Positions 7,502-14,390 of a stretch of DNA of 14,390 nt are shown here, piece after piece. Each line of letters opens with the position of its first letter. Position 1 is the stretch's first letter. This stretch comes from an uncultured Candidatus Altimarinota bacterium. GTDB taxonomy: Bacteria > Patescibacteriota > Gracilibacteria > BD1-5 > UBA6164. The notes under the pieces were generated by a model that was not told the origin of the DNA, did no database searches, and worked only from the letters and a program-made list of their open reading frames with translations. Location of the stretch: positions 1-14,390 of the forward strand of contig CALLPO010000100.1 in NCBI GenBank assembly GCA_938015605.1. Direction: 5' to 3'. The position numbers were made by a program, and so were the translations under genes.

Positions 7502-8212
7502 ATGACAAAAATACTTGAGGTAAAAAAAGTAACTAAAATATTGGCTAAAAAGGAAATTCTTAAAAAAATTGATTTTAGTGTAGAAAAAGGAGAAATCTAT
7601 GGATTTTTGTGACCAAATGGTGCATGAAAGACTACTACTATGAAATGTATAATGGATTTAATTTCACCAGAATCTTGAGAAATAAAGATTTTTTGAACGT
7701 GCTGACTTACTATAGAGGATAAAATGAAAGTAGGTTTTATGCCTGAAAATACATATTTGTATAAACATTTAACTGGGAGAGAGTTTCTAAATTTTAATGG
7801 GAAATTCTTCTGACTAGAGTGAAAAAAATTAGACAAAAAAGTTTCTAAGCTTCTTAAAAGAGTTGATTTAGAAGAAGCAGGAGACAAACATCTACACTCA
7901 TATTCCAAATGAATGTTACAAAGAGTAGGTTTGGCACAAGCAATCATCAATGAACCAGAATTATTATTTCTTGATGAACCCATGAGTGGACTTGACCCTA
8001 TTGGGAGAAAAATGGTGAAAGACTTATTAGTTGAATTAAATAAACAGGGGACAACAATTTTCTTTAATACCCATATATTAGCTGATGTCGAGAGTATATG
8101 TAATAGAATTGCTATCATTCATAAAGGTGAAATAATTGTAGAATGAAAAAAAATCTCCACTATCAAGTGAAGTTTAGAAGACTTTTTTATTGAAAAAGTG
8201 ACTGAAAGTTAG
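7502..8212 (+). CDS. ABC transporter ATP-binding protein without adjacent permease
   Basis: A 236-residue nucleotide-binding domain. Motifs: Walker A GPNGAGKT (37-44, two of its glycines TGA-encoded), variant signature YSKGMLQR (S135-K-G-M), Walker B LLFLDEP (D158/E159), D-loop SGLD and H-loop H191 in NTHI. The closest general match is the multidrug/Na+ exporter type (CcmA/NatA-like), which partners an ABC-2 permease. No permease is adjacent: the next gene is minus-strand and ends 3 bases away. The partner must be elsewhere, perhaps shared with another locus. ATG 7502 is preceded by an AT-rich region and no strong Shine-Dalgarno. The signature has SKGM in place of SGGQ. Confidence 0.9.
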
Positions 8213-8215
8213 AAG

Positions 8216-9424
8216 TTATGAAACACTATTTAAAAATTTTTTAAGAGCGTGTTCTACAGGGTCTTTTTTCTTTGAGAGCATTTTTTGAGTAGCAACTATC
8301 TGTCCAATGAGGTTAATATTTGAAATATTTAAAATTTCTTCTACTCATATGATCTTTTTGATTTCTTCAGTTGATGCTGTGATAAAAGATACAGGTTTAA
8401 GAATTTTGACCCCATTTTTTGAAAATTGTATTCACTTAATATGTTCTTGAATGAAAATATTGTTTGATCATCAACCAGTCAGCATAAAATTATGAGGACA
8501 TATATTTCATGATAGAACCTCTTTTAGACCACTTGTAAGAATATCTGTAAAAAGAGAAAGAAAATTATTCTTTTCATCTTTAAATAGGTCATCTCTATCT
8601 AATTTTTTGATAATTTCAGATCTTTTTTTAGAAGTATTTTGAATTATTGGTTTGAGTAAATCCTGTATTCATACATCTAGTTTAATTGATGATTTTAGAG
8701 TATCACTTGATGTAATTGATATGAAAGTACTGGCATTTCATATATTAAGATTTACAACTTGTTTTTTTTCATTTCAAATTGCTGTGAGTCAATATTCTTC
8801 AGGTATTACTTTTAAAACTTTTTTACCTAAAAAGTTCGAGATGTCTTGAATAAGTTTGTAATTAGTTTGAGAAATAAGCATGTTTGATATTTCAATCTTG
8901 ATATCTTCAGCAGTTTTTCAAATAAGTGAGTTTGTTTTTTCTCAATCAATTTTAATTTGTGATATATGAGTAAGGATAATTTGGAGGTCTTGTTTTTCAA
9001 TTCAGAATTTAGAGTTTATATCTTTATATATAGAACTTAAACTTTGTTTTTCAACTGATGAGATAATTTTTTCAAGTTCTTTTTTATCAATTACTTTTTC
9101 ATTATCTTTTTGTTTATGATGAATTTTCTTTGAGTAATAAAAAGTGTTAGAGAGAAAAGGGTTTATAATGATTTTTTTTGGACTTACTCATGCAAGACTT
9201 TCTGCCTTCAATATTGACTGCTCAATAGTTTCACATACTCAAGAAACATTATTGATTTCATTGTTAACGATATCAAGTCTTGATTGTCTTTTTTCTCAAT
9301 ATCCAAGTATTTTTACTCAGCCAAAAGAAAAACTACAAATAACTGTTTTTACTTTGTAGCTTCCAACATTAACAATACTTATTATGTCATTGCTAGCAAT
9401 TTTTGCTGTAGTGAAGGGATTCAT
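8216..9424 (-). CDS. ftsA: FtsA-like actin-fold cell-division protein (degenerate ATPase site)
   Basis: A 402-residue protein with the FtsA layout. It opens with an actin-type strand INVGSYKVKTVIC-like segment (phosphate-1 region 19-25). An SHS2/1C-type domain follows around 145-205 (LTHISQIKIDG, SLIGKTAEDIKIEI), matching FtsA's I-x-x-I-x-I-D-G ... P-I-G. The second phosphate loop (NLNIGNASTF, 225-234) and adenosine motif LTGGGSN (315-321) come later. FtsA tethers FtsZ to the membrane. The acidic residues usual in the phosphate loops (D-x-G-T/S and D-x-G-x-x-T-D) are Asn or lost, so ATPase activity is doubtful. No obvious C-terminal amphipathic helix is certain. PilM, a related pilus protein, is an alternative, but the IDG/IG motif favours FtsA. 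It lies 4 bases after the TPR gene. Confidence 0.72.
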
Positions 9425-9428
9425 TTTT

Positions 9429-9956
9429 TTATTGCTTAGCTTTTTCTATTTGTCTTAAAAGTACATTTCATTCTAATACATCTCCATTTCAAATAAGTGC
9501 CATTGCAAGGTCTTCTGTAATAAGTTCATCATTAGGATTCAAATGAAGAGCTCTTTTAAGAATGGATATTCCTTTTTCATGTTCACCTTGTAAACTATAT
9601 GCAAAACCAAGATTTCTCAGTACTTCAGGGTTATTCCCCATGAGTTTATTTGATTCTCCAAGATGGTAAATAGCATCAGTGATTTTCTCTTGAGTAAGCA
9701 GAAGAAAACCTTTAAGGTAATTCCCTGTTGCTGATTCTGGATTAAGTTCTAATGCAAAATTTACAGCATTCAGAGATTTTGTACTATCTTGTTTGTATAT
9801 GTAGATATCAGAAAGCTCTTCAAATAATCTATAGTCATCACTATATTTAATGATACTATCTTCTAAAAGGGCAATTGCCTTTTCATATTCATTATTTGAT
9901 TTAAGGTTTTCTACCTCAATAATAATTTGCTTTGTAGCATCTACTTTTTCAATCAT
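9429..9956 (-). CDS. TPR-repeat protein
   Basis: A 175-residue all-helical protein with about four to five tetratricopeptide repeats. Typical residues are visible in YEKAIALLEDSI, STKSLNAVNFALELNPES, ITDAIYHLGES, LRNLGFAYSLQGEHEKG and ILKRALHLNPND. No signal peptide or membrane segment is present, so it is probably a cytoplasmic scaffold. TGA gives Gly in IGNGDV and LEGNVL near the C-terminus; under the standard code the last 20 residues would be lost. It is the first gene of a two-gene operon, with the FtsA-like gene 4 bases downstream, suggesting the two proteins act together. Specific partners cannot be named. Confidence 0.85.
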
Positions 9957-10001
9957 AATAGTTTTTGCTTAAGTTTTGTACAAGTTCATTTAATTGCTAT
10001 T

Positions 10002-10029
10002 ATTCTATACCTTCTCACAAATAAATCAA
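10002..10029 (-). promoter_or_regulatory. Promoter of the TPR / FtsA-like operon
   Basis: On the minus strand TTGATT (complement of 10024-10029), 16 bp and TAGAAT (complement of 10002-10007) lie about 46 bases upstream of ATG 9956. It directly abuts the TGTTAAAAA box cluster. Confidence 0.55.
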
Positions 10030-10033
10030 CCCA

Positions 10034-10077
10034 TTTTTAACACTTATTGTTAAAAAGTTTCAATTGTTAAAAACTTT
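10034..10077. repeat. Cluster of three TGTTAAAAA boxes in the divergent region
   Basis: One inverted copy (10034-10042) and two direct copies (10048-10056 and 10065-10073). The first two form a perfect 9-bp inverted repeat around CTTAT. The second and third sit in the longer direct repeat ATTGTTAAAAA(G/C)TTT, at 10046-10060 and 10063-10077. Placed between two divergent promoters, they look like a regulator binding site. Confidence 0.6.
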
Positions 10078-10100
10078 GTACTAAATTTGAACAAAAATAT

Positions 10101-10129
10101 TTTCTCAAAAAATTATTTTTTTGTATACT
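10101..10129 (+). promoter_or_regulatory. Promoter-like element of the ABC exporter
   Basis: TTTCTC (10101-10106), 17 bp and TATACT (10124-10129) followed by G, 27 bases before ATG 10157. The same arrangement precedes the PEGA-like gene. Confidence 0.6.
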
Positions 10130-10156
10130 GAAATTATCATAACTGAATAAAAAACC

Positions 10157-11902
10157 ATGAAAAAGAATGAAAGAACTATATTTGAAATACTTAAGAGATT
10201 TTTAAGTCCATATTTTTGAGCTAAAATTATAACTCTTAAATGAAGTATATTTTATTCAATATGGGCAATTGGTTGAATCTACCATGTTTATTTTATTGAA
10301 AAGATTGTATATGCAATTGAAACAAATAATATGGAGGACTTTAAATCTATCATGATAGTTTATACTCTAGCAATGTGTGTTTATTATTGTTCATGATACT
10401 TAACAAGAATGTGGTGATGGGTAATTACAGTAAGTGGTTTTAGAAAGATTATTCATAATGATTACCTTAATAGTTTTATTCGCCTATCTAATACTGAAAC
10501 AGAAAAAGTAGGTACAGGTAAACTTATTGCAATCATTTGAACTTGAATGGATACCTGGTCATTGTTACTTGATGCTGTTCTTCGCAATTTAAGTAAAATA
10601 GTATTAACAATATTTTTTACTTTTTATATGATTTCGCAAGTAAATGTATGAGCAGGGATAGTGTTTATTATTTTCTATATTTTTGTTCATATTATTGGAG
10701 AATATTTTAATAAAAAGTCATTAGTACATAGAAGAAATAGAAATGAATCATGGAATGAATATACAGCAAATGCAGTTAAATTAATTATGTCTAAGTTTGA
10801 AATATTACAGACATGAAAAATTGATACAGAGCTTAAGAGAGCTGATAGAATTACTGATGATCTAGAATTTCATAACAGAGAAATGGCAACTCCAACTCAT
10901 TGGTTTTTTTATGCTCCATCAATTTTTATTAATCTTGTGAAGTTACTAATGTTTGCATTCCTTTGATATCAAGTAATTTTATGAAATGAATCTTTATCTT
11001 TATTTGTAATACTTTATTGAACATTAACACTTATGAATTGAGTGATTATTTCTTCAATGGAATTTTATTCTCACTTAACTCAAAATTTTACAAAGGTTGA
11101 AAAGCTTTGGGATTTTTTTGACTCAACTCATGACATTAAATGATATAATTCTTGAAAAGATTTTGAATACAAGAAGGGCTCAATAGAAATAAAAAATCTA
11201 AACTTTGGCTATAATGAAAAACAAAAGGTTTTTGAGAAGTTTAACCTAGATATTAGATGATGAAAAGTAACAGCTTTAGTTTGAAATTCTTGAAGTTGAA
11301 AATCAACACTTGTAAAGCTCATTAGCTGATATATTAGACAAGATTCTTGAAAAATAAAAGTGGATGGACAGAATTTAGAAAAAGTGAATCTGAAGAGTTA
11401 TTACAAAAACGTATGATATCTTACTCAAGAACCAAGTGTATTTGATTGAAGTATTTATGATAATCTTACTTATGCTGTTGATAGAGAACTCAAAGAATGA
11501 GAACTCACAAAAGTTATAAAACAAGCAAAGTGTGAATTTATCTATGAATTAGAAGATTGAATCCAAACTGAAATTTGAGAAAAATGAATAAGGCTCAGTT
11601 GAGGACAAAGACAGAGATTAGCTATTGCTAAAATATTCCTAAAAGATCCAAAAATCATTATTCTTGATGAACCTACATCAGCTCTTGATAGTTTTTCAGA
11701 AGAGCAAATCACAAAAGCTATGCACAATTTATTTACTCGAAGAACTGTAATTATTATTGCTCACAGGTTGCAAACTGTAAAAAATGCAGATAAAATATTA
11801 GTTTTAGAAAATTGAAAAGTAGTTGAAGAAGGGAAACATTGAGAACTTGTAAAACAAAAAGGAATCTATAAAAAGATGCTTGATTTACAAAGTGGGTTTT
11901 AA
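10157..11902 (+). CDS. Fused ABC exporter (membrane domain plus ATPase)
   Basis: A 581-residue half-transporter with an N-terminal six-helix membrane domain (about 25-300) and a C-terminal ATPase domain. Motifs: Walker A GNSGSGKS (376-383, all three glycines TGA-encoded), Q-loop TQEP, signature LSGGQRQRL (480-488, first Gly TGA), Walker B ILDEPTSALD (D504/E505) and H-loop AHRL (H536). It probably homodimerises and exports lipid, peptide or drug, as MsbA/MDR-type exporters do, but substrate cannot be read from sequence. Start ATG 10157 is preceded by GAATAAAAAACC and no strong Shine-Dalgarno. It has its own promoter-like element and no clear terminator before the next gene. One CGA codon at 11738-11740 sits just before the RT of the conserved G/N-R-T segment. 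Confidence 0.94.
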
Positions 11903-11912
11903 CATATATTTA

Positions 11913-11941
11913 TTTCTCAAAAACTAAAATAGTTATATACT
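11913..11941 (+). promoter_or_regulatory. Promoter-like element of the PEGA-like gene
   Basis: TTTCTC (11913-11918), 17 bp and TATACT (11936-11941) followed by G, 30 bases before ATG 11972. The hexamers and spacing are identical to those upstream of the ABC exporter. Confidence 0.6.
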
Positions 11942-11971
11942 GGTCTAAAATATTTATATAAATGTCTTTGT

Positions 11972-13036
11972 ATGTCTAATAGATTAATGTGATTGCTGTT
12001 ACTGCTTGTGATAATTTTTGCAGGTGTGTGATTTTATATGTATAGCTTTGTAACATATACTTGAACAGTTGTGATTAATACGAATGTTGAAGATTATAAT
12101 GTGGAATTACAGAATATTAAAACTCTGAATCCTATTACCACTGATTGTAGTGGGGAAAAATGTGAAATAGAAGAAGTTCCACCATTTGAATATAAAATGA
12201 TTATTTCAAAGCAGTGATACAAAAAATATGAAGAGACAATATCTGTAAGTAGAAGTGAAATAAAATCAGTAGTATTTGCTTTGGAAAAAGATACAAAACT
12301 TAGTGTTATTGAACCGTTATTGGTTAAAGAGAATAATATGCAGACTTGAACTATTTTGCAAACTGGACTGAATACAAAAGAAATTCTACTCTCTAAAGAA
12401 GAAAAATTAGAAAGGTTAAAAAATAAAAAATTATATTATGCTTATTTTGAGATTACTAATTTCTGAGAAGTATATTTTAAAAAAGATAAAACAAAATTAA
12501 ACCTCTATCTAAGAGATGAATTAGGAAAAGAAAAACGTATTACTCAATTTAATACCATAGCTCGAGACTGAGATATAAATGTACAACAGGTATTTTGAGA
12601 AAATTCTAAAATACTTATTACATATTGAGAAGAAAACTTCTTGTATAATTCAGTAACAGCATCTCTTGATAAACTTTCATTGAGTGTACCTATAAGATAT
12701 ATAAAAACATGAATTGGGAATACTTTACAGTTTGTTACAGATAAATGAACATTTATTCATAAAAATAAAAAATTTGAATACTTTTCAATGTTTGAAGATT
12801 TTGTTTATAAAGATGAAATGTACATTTGAATTGTTAGTTCTGATGATGAAAGAAGAAAGAAAAATCTTAATTTTGAAAAGGAATCTTGAACACTTGTTAT
12901 CCTACAAAACCCTGAAACAAAAGAAAAAAGAGTTTTGTTAAAACCAGATTTTGAGATACAAAATATTTTGATAATATGAGAAGATATTATTTTGACAGAT
13001 ATAAATTGAAATGATTATAAAATAGAGAATTACTAA
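11972..13036 (+). CDS. Membrane-anchored protein with PEGA-like domain
   Basis: A 354-residue protein. After MSNRLMG it has a hydrophobic anchor at about 7-25 (LLLLLVIIFAGVGFYMY). A domain at about 30-107 follows the PEGA pattern: TGTVVINTNVEDYNVELQN, a short Cys pair (C58 and C63), then YKMIISKQGYKKYEETI and VVFALEK. The PEGA-type G-x-V-x-I ... K-x-G-Y signature suggests a surface beta-domain. The remaining 250 residues are beta-rich and repetitive, with strands such as VYFKKDKTKLNLYL, KILITYGEENFLY and EDIILTDINGND, perhaps a beta-propeller-like fold, which is inference. One CGA codon lies at 12563-12565. It sits between an ABC exporter and a second ABC system, so an accessory surface role is plausible. 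Confidence 0.7.
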
Positions 13037-13046
13037 AACAATAATA

Positions 13047-13961
13047 ATGAAAGCACTAATAATAAAAGATCTAGTAAAGAAATACTGAGATAAAAAAGTT
13101 TTAAAACAAATTGATCTTGAAATTGAGCAGGGAGATTTTTTTGCTCTTCTTGGTCATAATTGAGCAGGGAAAACAACTGCAATTGGAATAATGACCGATT
13201 TAGTAGAAAAAACAAGCTGAGAGATTAAAATATTTGGAGAAGATATTGACTCAAGCTTTGCTAAAGCTAAAACTTTTATCTGAGTTGTTCCACAAGAGTT
13301 TAATTTTCATATGTGGGAAAAAGTCAGTGAAGTACCGGTCATTCAAGCAGGGTATTATTGAATTGATAGAAAAACTGCAGAAAAAAGAACAAAAATACTA
13401 CTTAAAGCACTTGAACTCTGGGAACACAAAGATAAAGAAGCAAAAGATCTTTCTGGTTGAATGAAAAGAAGACTTATGATTGCTAGAGCTCTTGTTCATA
13501 AACCTAAATTTTTAATTCTGGATGAGCCAACGGCTTGAGTGGATGTTGAGTTGAGAAAAACAATGTGGAATTTTATCAAAAAACTTAATACTGACTGAAC
13601 GACTATTCTTCTTACAACTCACTATCTAGAAGAAGTAGAAGCTCTTTGTAATAAGGTTGCTATAATTAATGATGGAAGAATCGTAGAAAATACTACCACT
13701 AAAAAACTTCTATCAAGTTTAGATGAAGAAATATTTGTACTTGATCTTCAAGGTGATACAACACCATCAAAAAATATTTTAGTAGCATTAAAAAAATTCC
13801 ATGCGGATGAAAATAAAGAGGGAGCACTAGAAGTGACTATTTCAAGAAAACACAGACTTAATGAACTCTTTGAAATACTTAATAAAGAAAAAGTTATTAT
13901 TTCTAGTATGAGAAATAAAGTAAACAGAATTGAACAATTATTTATGAACCTAACAAAATAA
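13047..13961 (+). CDS. ABC transporter ATP-binding protein (YadG/CcmA-like)
   Basis: A 304-residue ABC-2-type ATPase. Motifs: Walker A GHNGAGKT (36-43; the middle Gly is TGA), Q-loop VVPQEFN, signature LSGGMKRRL (135-143, second Gly TGA), Walker B LILDEPTAGVD (D159/E160) and H-loop THYLEE (H192). A C-terminal extension of about 90 residues (after RIVENTT) ends with VNRIEQLFMNLTK, typical of YadG-type subunits. GHNGAGK, PTAGVD and THYLEE are all close to YadG of the YadGH exporter. The permease starts one base after its TAA stop. The start is ATG 13047, 10 bases after the PEGA-like gene, so co-transcription with that gene is likely. Confidence 0.94.
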
Positions 13962-13962
13962 T

Positions 13963-14390
13963 ATGACAGATATTTTAACACTTGCTTGAAAAGAAATAAG
14001 AAATTTTTTCAAAATATGGAAGCAAACAATTGTTCCAAGTGTGATGACAGCAGTTTTATATATTCTTATCTTTGGTAAATTTCTTTGAGATCAAATTTCT
14101 TCAATAGATGGAGTAAGTTATATTCATTATATTTTTCCAGGTCTTTTGATGATGAGTGTGATAATGTGAGCATACGCTATAACAGCTTTTTGATTTTTTT
14201 CAGCTAAAATGTTTAAAAGTCTTGAAGAATTACTGGTTTCACCAATTACAAAAAATAGAATCATTTTAGGATACATGCTTGCCTGAATTACAAGATGAAT
14301 GGTTGTATGAATTGCTGTATTTGCTATTGCTAGTTTGTTTATTGGAGATGTGACAGTGAAATATCCACTACTGGCTCTGTTATTTGCTCT
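13963..14390 (+). CDS. ABC-2 type permease (YadH-like), partial
   Basis: The frame opens at ATG 13963, one base after the ATPase stop, and runs off the window end. About 142 residues are visible: a cytoplasmic start with the amphipathic AGKEIRNFFKIWKQ typical of ABC-2 permeases, then SVMTAVLYILIFGKFLG (first membrane helix), a loop, and YIFPGLLMMSVIMGAYAITAF (second). The LEELLVSPITKNRIILGYMLAGI segment is a hallmark of the ABC-2 membrane family (compare the S-P-x-x-x-x-E-x-x-x-G motif). Many Gly codons are TGA. It is the membrane partner of the preceding ATPase, together an exporter of polysaccharide, lipid or drug type. The C-terminus is outside the window. Confidence 0.92.

Noticed and set aside
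7597..8118. Minus-strand open frame of 173 codons
   Set aside because: It is antisense to the ABC ATPase at 7502-8212, whose motifs are complete, so it is a shadow.
8652..9359. Two plus-strand open frames (8652-8849 and 9144-9359)
   Set aside because: Both are antisense to the FtsA-like gene, which gives an intact 402-residue protein on the minus strand.
10034..10077. Short CRISPR-like array or rho-independent terminator
   Set aside because: Only three 9-base boxes with unequal spacing and one inverted copy; no T-run follows the dyad and the flanking genes are divergent. An operator is more likely.
12714..13981. Several short frames on both strands at 12714-12941, 13033-13215, 13234-13464 and 13748-13981
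   Set aside because: All overlap the PEGA-like gene or the ABC ATPase in other frames and show no family features.
1..14390. Many pseudogenes or selenocysteine codons implied by in-frame TGA
   Set aside because: TGA occurs in every large gene, at positions where the families require Gly, and no SECIS-like hairpins follow. Reassignment explains all cases at once.
1..14390. Insertion sequences, phage genes or attachment sites
   Set aside because: No transposase, integrase, phage structural gene or terminal repeat was found. Gene spacing and base composition are uniform.

Overview
This AT-rich window reads as normal protein-coding DNA only if UGA is translated as glycine. Under the standard code nearly every gene is broken by TGA. 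With TGA = Gly, full-length proteins appear and the TGA codons fall on glycines that are invariant in their families: Walker A loops, LSGG signatures and the L21 GG-x-Q motif. This points to the candidate phyla radiation lineages Gracilibacteria (BD1-5) or Absconditabacteria (SR1), which use genetic code 25 or its variant 37. TAA and TAG remain stops, TGG is Trp and AGA is the usual Arg codon. Recognisable Shine-Dalgarno sequences are scarce. All gene boundaries below assume TGA = Gly.

Layout. Positions 1-600 hold the 3' end of an unknown gene and a small single-pass membrane protein, each followed by a strong hairpin terminator. A small polytopic membrane protein (621-1079) lies on the minus strand. 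tRNA-Gln(TTG) at 1210-1283 has an encoded CCA, and rplU (L21) follows at 1440-1751. A LysM-LysM-CHAP cell-wall hydrolase (2019-3035) comes next. It converges on a minus-strand pair: a secreted Cys-containing protein (3084-3920) and a PilX-like minor pilin (3923-4498). Divergent from that pair is a PilB/GspE-type ATPase (4560-5906), so 3.08-5.91 kb is a small type IV pilus locus. A bacterial-PH (DUF304-like) membrane protein, rpmG (L33) and frr (ribosome recycling factor) follow on the minus strand.

The right half begins with an ABC ATPase that has no permease next to it (7502-8212). It converges on a minus-strand pair encoding a TPR protein and a degenerate FtsA-like protein (9956 down to 8216). 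A 200-bp divergent intergenic region with three TGTTAAAAA boxes separates that pair from a plus-strand run: a fused ABC exporter (10157-11902), a membrane-anchored PEGA-like protein (11972-13036), an ABC ATPase (13047-13961) and the start of its ABC-2 permease (13963 to the window end). The exporter and the PEGA-like gene are preceded by near-identical promoter-like elements (TTTCTC-N17-TATACTG).

The overall theme is ordinary translation genes mixed with cell-surface machinery (pilus, cell-wall hydrolase, ABC export, division-type scaffold), as expected of a small host-associated bacterium. No mobile element, CRISPR array or rRNA was seen, and no stretch over 300 bases lacks a gene.
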